From positions 1 to 26,508 of the forward strand of contig NW_003121490.1 in assembly GCF_000003605.2 (NCBI RefSeq): DNA of 26,508 nt, written 5' to 3'. The position numbers and the translations under genes were made by a program. Below are positions 11,475 through 21,826 of the stretch, one piece after another; positions within the stretch are counted from its first letter, which is position 1; the number at the start of each line of letters is the position of its first letter. A model generated the notes under the pieces. The model was not told where the DNA came from and did no database searches. It saw only the letters and a list, made by a program, of their open reading frames with translations. Source of the DNA: Saccoglossus kowalevskii. Taxonomy: Eukaryota; Hemichordata; Enteropneusta; Harrimaniidae.

Positions 11475-12560
11475 ACAGGCTGTAAGAACCTCGCGGGATA
11501 GATGAGGTTATGTAAATGTTACAGACATACTGTGTAGCTACTACAGCTGAACCTCATAGGATGGATGGGGTTATGTCAATGTTGCAGACAGGCTGTAAGA
11601 CTATTAGGGCTGAACCTCACGGGATAGATGGGGTTATGTTAATGTTGCAGACGTACTGTGTAGCTACTACAGTTGAACCTCACGGGATGGATGGGGTTAT
11701 GTCAATGTTGGAAACAGGCTGTAAGACTATTAGGACTGAACCTCATAGGATGGATGGGGTTATGTAAATGTTACAGACAGGCTGTAAGAACCTCACGGGA
11801 TAGATGGGGTTATGTAAATGTTAAAGACGTGCTGTGTAGCTACTACAGCTGAACCTCATAGGATGGATGGGGTTATGTCAATGTTGCAGACAAGCTGTAA
11901 GACTATTAGGACTGAACCTCACGGGATGGATGGGGTTATGTCAATGTAACAGACAGACTGTAAGACTATTAGGACTGAACCTCATAGGATGGATGGGGTT
12001 ATGTAAATGTTACAGACAGGCTGTAAGAACCTCGCGGGATAGATGAGGTTATGTAAATGTTACAGACATACTGTGTAGCTACTACAGCTGAACCTCATAG
12101 GATGGATGGGGTTATGTCAATGTTGCAGACAGACTGTAAGACTATTAGGACTGAACCTCATAGGATGGATGGGGTTATGTCAATGTTGCAGACAGACTGT
12201 AAGACTATTAGGACTGAACCTCATAGGATGGATGGGGTTATGTCAATGTTGCAGACAGACTGTAAGACTATTAGGACTGAACCTCATAGGATGGATGGGG
12301 TTATGTAAATGTTACAGACAGGCTGTAAGAACCTCGCGGGATAGATGGGGTTATGTAAATGTTAAAGACGTGCTGTGTAGCTACTACAGCTGAACCTCAT
12401 AGGATGGATGGGGTTATGTCAATGTTGCAGACAGGCTGTAAGACTATTAGGGCTCAACCTCACGGGATAGATGGGGTTATGTCAATGTAACAGACAGACT
12501 GAATTGCTATTAGGACTGAACCTCACATGATGGATGGGGTTAGGTTTAGGGTACAGTTGA
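11475..12560. repeat. higher-order part of the satellite, marked by 50-bp monomers
   Basis: Shortened monomers (type C, 13 bp shorter, ACAGGCTGTAAGAACCTC) start at 11475, 11777, 12016 and 12318. Each is followed by an A monomer and then B or A-B monomers. The blocks read C-A-B-A-B (302 bp), C-A-B-B (239 bp), C-A-B-B-B (302 bp) and C-A-B-B. This is a higher-order repeat superimposed on the 63-bp period. Type C is absent from the left half of the array. Confidence 0.8.
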
Positions 12561-12575
12561 ACCTCGCGGGTGGAT

Positions 12576-14659
12576 AGCTACTAATATAAATTATTTCATT
12601 TGTGATAAAGTGTTCAATATGGGATCGACCATTTGAGATCATGGAGAGGCCGGAATATTTGTTGACACCGAGGCTTGTATTGAACGCAGAAACGCAAGAA
12701 TCCATTTTATGGTATATCCTTCAACAATGTGTTATGCATTACAGCGTCCACCTACCGAAATATTTATTTAAATATTTTATTTACAATTAATTTCAGACGT
12801 AATAAGCCAACAACTCGTAAACTGTACTTATTACACATATACAACAGGAGATTTTAGAGAAAACAAAACAAAACAACATAATCTCCACTCATTGAGCAAT
12901 GGCTACTGATATTTGTAACTTGCCACACAAGTATGGAAATAACTTTATCAAATTTAATATGACAATTTGATTTATGTCGCCAAAGATTTAACAATGTATT
13001 TACGTTTACTTACATCTACGGTGTTCCCAGGTTTTTTTAAAATGTGAATGACCATCAAATCTTGTATTACATAACATATCCTCTGTGTGTCTATATAAAT
13101 ATATTCATGATTTTAGGTGGATTTAAATCAGATATATTAGATTTAGCTCATTCTGCCTCTCTACTCAATTAATTGTAATTAAGTTGAACAATGACCATAG
13201 AGGGCGACATTTGGTTCTCGACTAAAGGGACTAGTAATTGGATCTAATCATCGATTATTTATTAATAATTATTTATAATTTGATTCTCATTCTACTTTCC
13301 GACGTATCACATGATTCCATGACGCACCCGCTGCTTTCGCCAATTGTAGACAACCAAATAAACACAATTTATGAAACGTGTTTTTTCTGATTCTTACAAA
13401 AACAAGTAAAAATATCCCAAAATTTCCAATCCAAATTATCCGCTAAAGGGTGACTTAAGACATTCACAGAGAACAGTATGAACTGGTACATCACGTGATT
13501 CGGTGGCTATATTGGTTTTAAAAACGGAAATGGTCAAATTACATTATTTTTGGTGATCTCTGCGACGTGAAAATGTTGCTGTAGTGTCAGTGACATATAC
13601 TCCACAAATATCACGAATAAAAGGTGACTTTTTGCAATATAATTCTTATAAATGACATTAAATGCTTTTAAATTTTCTTCAGAACTACTGATCCTATTAC
13701 TCTGAAACACATGGTGTTGTATAAAGTGGGAGCCTGGAATCCAGCCATTTAGAGTGCCCTTCCAAGTACACGGGAGAATTTTGTGACTCCTAGATTTCAG
13801 TACATTACCGTGGAAACACGCATGCACAGATTAACTCGTATGTAAGGCCCTCCCATGCGCACTTTCTATTTTTTAAGTCACACGATAATAGACGGCCACC
13901 GTGACGGACACGAGATCGGCGTGTAGATCTAGATACACGATGAGATTTCGTAACATAAATCACACTTGACGTTGATTCTGTATCAACCCTAACTACAAAA
14001 CTTTGATCAGTAACGGGTCATAGTCTCAGAAATAACTGATAGTGATCACCCTAATGGTCATGTGCACATTGTACAATATCTCAAATGAGTCATGCCAGGT
14101 AACACAGCGGAAACTAGGACGTCGTAAAGAATAGTCGTACAAATCATGACAGATCCGGTACATCAACGGTAGAAGTAGGTCGAGGTCAATCAATTTCTGG
14201 TTTTATAATAACAGACAATTAAATTACGTGAAGTACATAACAGTGGTCGTCTGCAGATTATTATTCCGTGTAATCGTTTTATTAGATATAAATTCTTGAT
14301 TTGTTTCTCAGATTCGATTAAACATGGCCGACTGGTGGCCTTTCTGTCATTTTTTTTTAAAAATTAGGTTATCAAAATACAGAATTATTTTTTATTAAGT
14401 TTACGTGTAAATTTCGAATATTGTCTGAAGTCAATGAGTATCATTTCCATAATTGGAAACTCCCAACTAGATCAGCTATGCAACCAAGTTCTTTGATAAC
14501 TTAATTCACTCCTCAAATTATCCACACTGGATCCGAAAATAGAGAAACAACTTTACCTGGGATATCGTCACCAGCTGACGACGGAAAAGTGCTTTTTATG
14601 CGATGTCGGACCATGTACAGCGGTGTTCGTATGTCTGTGAATTGATTGAGTGTTTAGTG
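12576..14659. other. no recognised gene
   Basis: AT-rich sequence. The largest open frame (minus strand, 13534-13827, 97 codons) has no recognisable domain. TCACGTGA lies at 13491-13498 and GAGGGCG at 13200-13206. No tandem repeat is seen. Confidence 0.4.
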
Positions 14660-14671
14660 GCAGTACTAGTA

Positions 14672-14680
14672 TATATAAAA
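14672..14680 (+). promoter_or_regulatory. possible TATA box TATATAAAA (weak)
   Basis: TATATAAAA sits in a moderately GC-containing context and would place a transcription start near 14700-14710. The first downstream ATG (14833) opens only a 10-codon frame. No gene is recognised on this strand, so the call rests on the motif alone. Confidence 0.15.
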
Positions 14681-14699
14681 CGACACACTGAATCAATTT

Positions 14700-16728
14700 A
14701 GTAAAAAACACAACAAGCGTATATCACTCGAAGAGACTTCAAAGGTCGTGCCGTGTCCGCGATTGAGTAAACAATATATTTTACTCTCGCTGTATACTGC
14801 ATTAGAACCTACATACAGTACAACGCCTCGAGATGATCACCGCTGAATATTCATTCGTGTTCTAGTTGGCACTAGTATAAGATAAATAGTACTTTGGGAG
14901 AGCGATCGTTGCCTCTAGTATTTCCTCATGGAAATCAAATCTTTTTAATTTAAAAGAACTCCACCGTGGACTTACGTTTGAGAGGGCGCTGTAACAAGGT
15001 GTAATGAAAGCAATGTTAAACACAAATAATATCAAAACCGGCCCTGGAGAAAATGTGATGAATTAATATTTTAGATTTATCAAATCTGTAAAGAAAAATG
15101 TGGACGAAATTAGGACATATCGACAATCCCTACAAAATACAGACTATCATACAAATACAAAACGTATTATAATAATTCAATTCAACGGATCGTGACAGTT
15201 TTCGTTGTTGGACAGTTGGTTCTCATCACAGTGTGAGTGACGATTCGAAGGATGAGAGAAGAAGCAACTCTGTTGTTAACTTGGTACAGGAGACAAAAGT
15301 TTAGTACCGCATCGAGATCCCAACATCATTATCGAGGGGGTTTTCTATAATGCCACGTCGCCATGGCGCTTCGCGACCCTTGTGTATCAAGTGACAGTCA
15401 CATTATGGTTAAGCAAGGGAAAGCAAGTGGCATTCCGAGAGTCTCTGAAATAAAATACAGCTCTTAGTCACAGATTCAAGATTTCATTTTCTCTTATTTT
15501 ACTAATAGCTAATTGTTCTAAATTAAAAATCGGTGAATACTACTAGTAGTATATACATTTATGGTTAATATTTCCTTTTCATAACAGTGATTTTAAAACC
15601 CAGTGAATATTCCCGCATTGTCAATTACATCAAATCTGGTATAACTAACTAACTTATCTAAAATCCAATAATATATAATTTAAATAAGAGAATTGACCAC
15701 ATCCCAATTCTCCCAAATGTCCCACTCTGCCATGTGAGGGCGCTGCGCATCTACGTACACGTAATTCGCGCGCATGTTTATAGAGAATGGTAGGTGGCAA
15801 CCGTAGTCTTTAATGATTATTCAATATAACCAGACAATTCAGATGAAGTTTCCTTTTTCAGTGCGAATAACATATTATCATTTTAATGTTATATTTATCG
15901 GTCGATAGAGCTTTCACCAATTTTATAATTGGAACTTTGGCTACATTGATAAATGTGACTAAAACTAAACTTACTATGAGGCTCGTTTGAAACTGCTAGA
16001 AATAAATGTAAATGAAGCCTGAACTTACTAACACGTTAAGTGAGAGGTGGAAAAAACATGGAAAATATGGTGCAAATATGACAGAAGTTGCCTGCAATGC
16101 TTTCCCTACTCATGGCTAATGGGCATTACCCAAGATGAACAGGCGAGTCAACCAATGATAGAGGGCGTCTACCACTTACGTCATACATGACCCCAAATGA
16201 TTGTTAACCGATGACATATGAATGCATAATTTGAACGCTTGTATGATATACTCTTGGTGTTGTTGTTTTTCCGGTAAGTTCTCTAGATATAATACCAGTA
16301 CAGTAAATATATCTTGATTGTTTCATTTTTGTGAGTTTGAGCAGGACAACATCTGAGTTTTCTTGCGTGTTCCACGAGGCTCTTTTTAATATCGGAAATC
16401 ATTATTGGGACTTTCTCAAAACAAAGGGACATTATGCCCACCAATATCAAAAGAGCAGTGCTATATTTGATAAATCTCCCAATAAAATGGTGATATTTTG
16501 AAACATTGGTAACCCACTTCGAAAATGTTTGTAGAGTTGAGCTGTTCTAAATGCACACGGACCTCATGAACTGGGTATCCTTTGGTTGTCAAAAATGTTT
16601 CCATACCGAGTGAGCGTCTCGACCGAGACCTACAAAGTACATTTGTTTGCCGATTTGGTGAATTTGCCAGAGCATCATGACTGCTGATTGACGTTGGTAA
16701 ATTTAATAATCTTGCAGGCTGCACTCAC
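14700..16728. other. no recognised gene
   Basis: Several GAGGGCG motifs occur here (14982, 15736 and 16161). The minus-strand frame at 16461-16724 (87 codons) matches no family I know. No repeats or RNA genes are apparent. Confidence 0.4.
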
Positions 16729-16798
16729 CTGATTTGTTGGACACATAATGAAAACCATCAGTGATTTCAATGATTACACTATATACCGGGCCGGCAAG
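16729..16798 (-). other. candidate internal coding exon, unknown protein (weak)
   Basis: On the minus strand the acceptor TATCTGGTTTCAG precedes 70 bp that end at the strong donor GTGAGT (16728-16723). The frame starting at the first base is open and encodes 23 residues plus one spare base, including AGPVYSVIIEITDGFHYVSN. The order of hydrophobic and polar residues is protein-like. No family is recognised and no neighbouring exon can be joined with confidence. A chance match is quite possible. Confidence 0.2.
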
Positions 16799-16979
16799 CT
16801 GAAACCAGATACTAGTAAATGAAATTTGCCAGACAGCGCCACCTAGAGTTGACTTATTGAGTAAGTACATGTAGTACAAAGATAAGTCTCAAAGCAAATA
16901 CTGCCAAACTGAAGGAATTTTACTGATTTTATGGCATTCGTGATTTTATTACATATTATGTAGTATGCCCCGGCAAATA

Positions 16980-17884
16980 TTGACATATATTGATGTCATC
17001 CAACATTTGACATATTGGTGTCATTCATCATCCATCAACATATGTAAACATTGTGATATGTTTGTGGCACTCGTGAATGACATATATTGATGTCATCCAA
17101 CATTTGACATATTGGTGTCATTCATCATCCATCAACATATGTAAACATTGTGATATGTTTGTGGCACTCGTGAATGACATATATTGATGTCATCCAACAT
17201 TTGACATATTGGTGTCATTCATCATCCATAAACATATGTCAACATTGTGATATGTTTGTGACACTTGTGAATGACATATATTGATGTCATCTAACATTTG
17301 ACATATTGGCATCATTCATCATTCATCAACACATGTCAACATTGTGATATGTTTGTGTTACTTGTGAATGACATATATTGATGTCATCCAACATTTGACA
17401 TATTGGTGTCATTCATCATTCATCAACATATGTCAACATTGTGATATGTTTGTGACACTTGTGAATGACATATATTGATGTCATCCAACATTTGACATAT
17501 TGGTGTCATTCATCATTCATCAACATATGTCAACATTGTGATATGTTTGTGACACTTGTGAATGACATATATTGATGTCATCCAACATTTGACATATTGG
17601 TGTCATTCATCATTCATCAACATATGTCAACATTGTGATATGTTTTGACACTTGTGAATGACATATATTGATGTCATCCAACATTTGACATATTGGTGTC
17701 ATTCATCATCCATCAACACATGTCAACATTGTGATATGTTTGTGACACTTGTGAATGACATATTGATGTCATCGACATTTGACATATTTGTGTCATTCAT
17801 CATTCATCAACATATGTCAACATTGTGATATGTTTGTGACACTTGTGTATGACATTTATTGGTGCCATCTAACATTTGACATTT
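16980..17884. repeat. 97-bp satellite, about 9.4 copies
   Basis: The anchor TGACATATATTGATGTCA starts at 16981, 17078, 17175, 17272, 17369, 17466, 17563, 17659 and 17756, with a last partial copy from 17850. Copies 1 and 2 are identical over all 97 bp, and so are copies 5 and 6. Copy 7 has lost one base and copy 9 is worn. Each unit holds dyads: TGACAT-N6-ATGTCA, TGACA-N6-TGTCA and ACATATGT. No frame is open through the array. Confidence 0.95.
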
Positions 17885-17957
17885 ACCACAATTAATTATT
17901 ACATATGTACTGCAGTTTATGTTGATTCGTCCCTGAAATCAAATTCGGTATTTCCAC

Positions 17958-18197
17958 ACCTCATATGCAAATGAGGTCTGAGAGCAAACAAAGTATCGTT
18001 TTTTGAAACATAGCAGAAATAAACAATATTAAGAAGTACGATATTTTCCCCTTGGGGTACATGAATATACTTGCCGAGTGAAATGAAATTTGAACAACAG
18101 TAATGGTACTTTTAGACAGTCACTTATTTTGACAAAAGCTAATTTGCATATCCCCATGCAATAATGTTTTAGGTATTTTCACGGTCGATATGCAAAT
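17958..18197. promoter_or_regulatory. cluster of three perfect octamer motifs (ATGCAAAT)
   Basis: ATGCAAAT occurs at 17965-17972 (+), 18142-18149 (-, as ATTTGCAT) and 18190-18197 (+), each with an extra T or AT on the 5' side. The first lies at the centre of the inverted repeat ACCTCAT/ATGAGGT (17958-17977). Octamers are bound by POU-domain factors and are typical of snRNA and some histone promoters. The cluster ends 149 bp before the ATG of the broken ORF at 18347. Two more single octamers lie near 19739 and 20825 without clustering. Confidence 0.4.
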
Positions 18198-18346
18198 GAA
18201 CATGGTATTTCCATCGGCTACCGAACTATTTTTATTTTGTAAACACATTTTCGTCTGCTATTTTTGTCCGGTTCAAATCGTCAGGCAACATTTTTGGCGT
18301 ATTAGGTGTACATCACATGGAATACTATGAATGGGAGAACTTAATG

Positions 18347-18792
18347 TATGTTGACCACCTGGAAACTGAGTTTTATAAACCTTGAAGGGCTCTCGGAAGA
18401 TCCACCAGCAGTGAAATCAGCGATTACTATGCAGCCACAACCATCAACATCGAGATACCAGGTTTCTGCTGGCGACGTTGTGGCGTTACTCAGGTCCAAA
18501 TAAAAATTACCAACGCCAAAAGAGCAACATTTTAACCGGTAATCCACGACCAGCAAGCAACATCACACACAAAGTTGTAGCGTGCAGCTCAGCGACGACC
18601 GCTGTCGACCAAAGTCATCCCGTCAGTGGAGTACCGCAGTTGCACGGCATGTTTGCCAATGCACAATTCTGTGGCGGAACTATTAATTTCAACATGAACT
18701 GTGTATCATAGTCGTCCAGTTCAAGTTCTGATTCTGTTGTGGTCCCAACTAAACGTCAACGAGTTATTTATTCGGACAGTGACTCAGATTAG
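18347..18792 (+). pseudogene. broken ORF with Ser/Asp-rich C-terminus, unknown family
   Basis: An ATG at 18347 opens a 51-codon frame with protein-like composition (contains ITMQPQPSTSRYQVSAGDVV) that stops near 18502. The neighbouring frame, shifted by -1, then continues to a TAG at 18709-18711. It includes GMFANAQFCGGTINFNMN near its end. After the TAG the same frame runs on for 26 codons (SSSSSDS, then KRQRVIYSDSDSD) to a TAG at 18790-18792. A basic patch followed by an acidic Ser-Asp tail is typical of real nuclear-protein ends. The simplest reading is the 3' end of an orphan gene or mobile-element gene broken by one frameshift and one stop. A sequencing error or an unseen intron could also explain it. 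I do not recognise the family. Confidence 0.4.
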
Positions 18793-20070
18793 ACGTCTGA
18801 TTATTTTAATTTCAAACAAACAGTGACACTCGTTCTCCGGACGCTTTCTACACTGACACGCGCTGCTAGGGTGTAACACTTATATTGGAACATATTAATG
18901 GGCAATGGGGTTGCACGTTCTTTCGTTTGGCTTTCGTTGCGTATGAAATTTGTCATAATGTATACAATATGCATTTCATCTTTCATGATATATCATTGAT
19001 AATGTATTCAGTTACCATGACAACTTATAAAACATCATATATAATGAAATATATATATTTATTAAGGTTATTCACTTGGTTATTAAGGTTATCCGAATCA
19101 CTAACATCTGAATTGTAATCTTTCACAAATTCTAATTTGAGAAAAAACAAGTCTGAATAAATTGTTTGTGGGTATTTAGTTAATTTATTTTGTTATGAAC
19201 AACTGAACATTTCAACAATCTTAACCAATGTATTCCTTTGCTGCTTTTCCCTTGATAGCAAGATTATCTGATTAACTCACAAAATAAAGAATTAGGGAAA
19301 ATACGTTATTCATGCCAAAAATAAAGTAATATGGACCAAAAGCATAGTTAGTAATTGAGAGTGAATAGAGAGTGAATAATTGGCTGCTCTAGTATCAAAG
19401 TCTGCATATTCTCTTGCTTTCATGCTTTTAGACAACTTATACATTGCCATCAATGCTTTACAGTGATTGACAGCGACAGTTTCGTTTTTAGAGATTTCAG
19501 TTATTAATGACATTAAAATTCAAAACATGGAATTTAGTATCTATGCATTTCAAGTTTTAAAAAATGACATTCATGCATTAATTGTTGTAGACATTTACAT
19601 AAGATTCATGTTGGCTTTGGCTGACATGCCACTGCAAATCCATTTATTACTTTAATTTAGCTGTTTTCAATGATTAAGTGAAATCAACTAAATTAAATCA
19701 ACATGAACAAGTCATATATAATTACAATCATTGTATGATTTGCATTTAAAACAAATGAATATGTTCAAAATATTGAAATGCAATTCCTGTGAAAATGAAT
19801 GCATTTACAGTATTCAACATGTGCAATATACATGTTTGTTTACATTAAATTGACAATTGTAACTTTACAAAATAATAGATAAATGCAGGCCTTCAGGCTG
19901 TTATACACCCATGCAGTAACAGTTTTCATTTCATTGCAACATTTAAACTATAAAATAGAAGATTTTTTCCCATGTACAAACATATTCTATTTCAATATTA
20001 CAATTCTTTATCATTCTTTAAACTGCAATATATTCTGTAAACATGTTTTTTTCACAAGCATGTTTTTTTT
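18793..20070. other. AT-rich, no recognised gene
   Basis: Very AT-rich sequence with many chance short frames, none with a recognisable domain. No tandem repeat or foldback element is seen before 20071. Confidence 0.45.
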
Positions 20071-20268
20071 TAGCGAATTTAGCAAGAGAACTGATTCGCT
20101 AATTTAAGATGTCGCTAATGATTTTATTATAAATTCAAAATGGCCACACACACTTTGTAAACAACTGTATTGTAAAAACAGGAAATCAACAATAACAAGA
20201 GAGATTCGCTAATTCAACATTTCGCTATCAAGTCTTTTTACCACAATTCGCTAAAATTGCAAGTCGCT
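20071..20268. repeat. paired TCGCT motifs with fixed 16-bp spacing, three pairs
   Basis: TCGCT starts at 20096 and 20112, at 20206 and 20222, and at 20248 and 20264, so each pair is exactly 16 bp apart. The pairs read roughly ATTCGCTAATTTAAGATGTC followed by GCTA. An inverted half (TAGCGAATTTAGC) lies at 20071. CpG is rare around here, so the conserved CG in each motif stands out. Probably fragments of a dispersed repeat family. Confidence 0.45.
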
Positions 20269-21826
20269 TTTTCAACATGTTTTACAGTATATATTGTAAA
20301 TCATTCTAATTTTGTGAGACATAAATCTTCAAAGAAAGGAAAAATACATTGTTTGTATACATGCAATTCAATGACACGTCATGGCCACCATTTTTTTCCT
20401 TGGGATAGGAAACACAGTGGAATTTTGTGTTCACTAACACCTTCAAATTTACAAAATCTTGAAAATTTCTTTAGTCAAAAATGTTGTAACAATGTATAGC
20501 CTGAATGATATCGAGATCACCTATTTTGTCAATAATAATGAAAAATAATAACAATATGAAATCAGAAAAAGATTTAAGCACCTAAAAAACAAATTTTGTG
20601 TTTCCAGTAATGGGTTTACAAATACTGGGTAGGTAGGCAGGTTTTTTTTTTATTCTAATTTATTTTTTTACTTTATTTCGTCTAATGTGCATTGTTGATA
20701 GAAGATAACCATGTGAAGAATGACATGTAAGTTAATTTTCATGCTAGGTTTTAATTCTTCAAATAAATGCAAGTCATTCACTACATAGAAAGAATTAAAT
20801 AAAATTAAATAACTATGGGCTCATTTGCATAAACTAAACTTTTCATTCTTCCCAAAAAATATTGGTAACTGGATTCTAGCATAAATATAAATTAAAAAAA
20901 AACAATATATATTAAACTTTTTTAATTTAATTTTTTTCAATTTTATCCGTAATTGTATAACCATATTTTTTGAAAAGTACTGATTACTGGAAAGATACAA
21001 ATCTTATAAATAAAATGTTGGTCATCTAAAAACATTACTTCTTCGATTTATTTGGCACGAAAACTTGAGTACGTAAATTGTGCCCTCTAGTGGCAGTTTA
21101 TCAACTTAATGTACTAGATCAAAAGCGCCCTCAAGTAAAATTTGCTATATTAACCCAACATGAATATATTAAATAACAATAAAAGTCACTGGCAAATCCA
21201 TGAAAATTAATATGTTCAAAAGATCAAAATAGTGAAATTAAATACCAGTAAAAATAAGTATTATTTAAAAAAGGCGGAACCTGAAGACTTTGAAAGAGAC
21301 ATTAAGACAAGGTGGATTATCATTCAGGCAATCCTAATTAAATCAAGCCATTCAAATCTGCCATCAGTCTCATTTTTAGTTGGGTTTTTTGAGAACCTTG
21401 ATACGCTGCCGATCATATCATACAGTATAAATCTAAAAGTATCATGGCTGACAATTAATGGAGCATTAGCTGTGTTTTTTAACAATTTTTCATATTATAT
21501 TATATCATATCATATGTAATACTGAGAAATTTGTTACTGAACAAACAAACATTGGGGTCAAAGGTTAGGATGGTAACATGTAATCACAACTATGAGACTG
21601 GGAATTAAACAAAAACTATTTTCTGACTACTTTACATGTTATTATTATAAATATTGTACTCCATACATGTGTCTATTTTTTGTATCAAAATTCAGTAATT
21701 TTAACTCAGATTTACATTGCTCATACAAAAAATGCTAAAAAGAACACAGCTTATTTCCATTTTAGTTATTAGTACATTACTACCGTAATGAGCACTATAA
21801 TCATTGTAATTGGTGCACTAGTTAAC
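20269..21826. other. AT-rich, no recognised gene
   Basis: The plus-strand frame at 21232-21519 (95 codons) has no recognisable domain and ends in a low-complexity stretch. Several T and A homopolymers lie near 20641-20940. A CTCF-like motif is listed separately. Confidence 0.4.
21082..21094 (-). promoter_or_regulatory. CTCF-core-like motif (CCACTAGAGGGC)
   Basis: The minus strand reads GCCACTAGAGGGC, which matches the commonly cited CTCF core CCASYAGRGGGC at every position. A second related site, CGCCCTC, lies 30 bp to the right (21126-21132). CTCF is known from bilaterian animals. Binding here is not shown by sequence alone. Confidence 0.35.

Larger units (their letters stand above)
10361..12575. 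repeat. 63-bp satellite array with two alternating monomer types
   Basis: About 35 monomers run from 10399 to about 12556, with degenerate edges to 10361 and 12575. Type A starts ACGTACTGTGTAGCTACTAC and type B starts ACAGGCTGTAAGACTATTAG. Both share GAACCTCA, GGGATGGATGGGGTTATG and AATGTTGCAG. Monomer starts fall every 63 bp, for example at 10529, 10592, 10655, 10718 and 10781. Because 63 is 21 codons, long frames stay open until a monomer carries GTAAATG instead of GTCAATG, which gives TAA. A third, 50-bp type C occurs only in the right half. The array is interrupted by an assembly gap at 11036-11085. Confidence 0.95.

Noticed and set aside
10520-12393. Open frames of 62-111 codons with 21-residue repeats as a repeat-protein gene
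   Set aside because: They are a by-product of a 63-bp satellite. TAA stops recur in many monomers, 50-bp monomers break the frame, and no start, promoter or splice context is seen.
10361-12575. CRISPR array
   Set aside because: The units are contiguous tandem monomers without unique spacers, no cas genes are present, and the DNA is eukaryotic.
13534-13827. Minus-strand frame of 97 codons as a gene
   Set aside because: No family resemblance and no exon signals. This length is expected occasionally by chance.
16461-16724. Minus-strand frame of 87 codons as a gene
   Set aside because: No recognisable domain. It starts inside the putative intron next to the weak exon candidate at 16729-16798.
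18273-18283. tRNA B-box-like GGTTCAAATCG
   Set aside because: No A box at the right distance upstream and no cloverleaf can be drawn around it.
18490-18520. Programmed -1 frameshift in the broken ORF
   Set aside because: No canonical slippery heptamer in the right phase. An indel next to the A-rich stretch is simpler.
18341-18556. Minus-strand frame of 71 codons opposite the broken ORF
   Set aside because: The plus strand has better coding features (SDSDSD end, Pro/Ser-rich segment). The minus frame lacks a recognisable domain or splice sites.
21232-21519. Plus-strand frame of 95 codons as a gene
   Set aside because: Composition is typical of AT-rich non-coding DNA, it ends in low-complexity sequence, and there is no domain.
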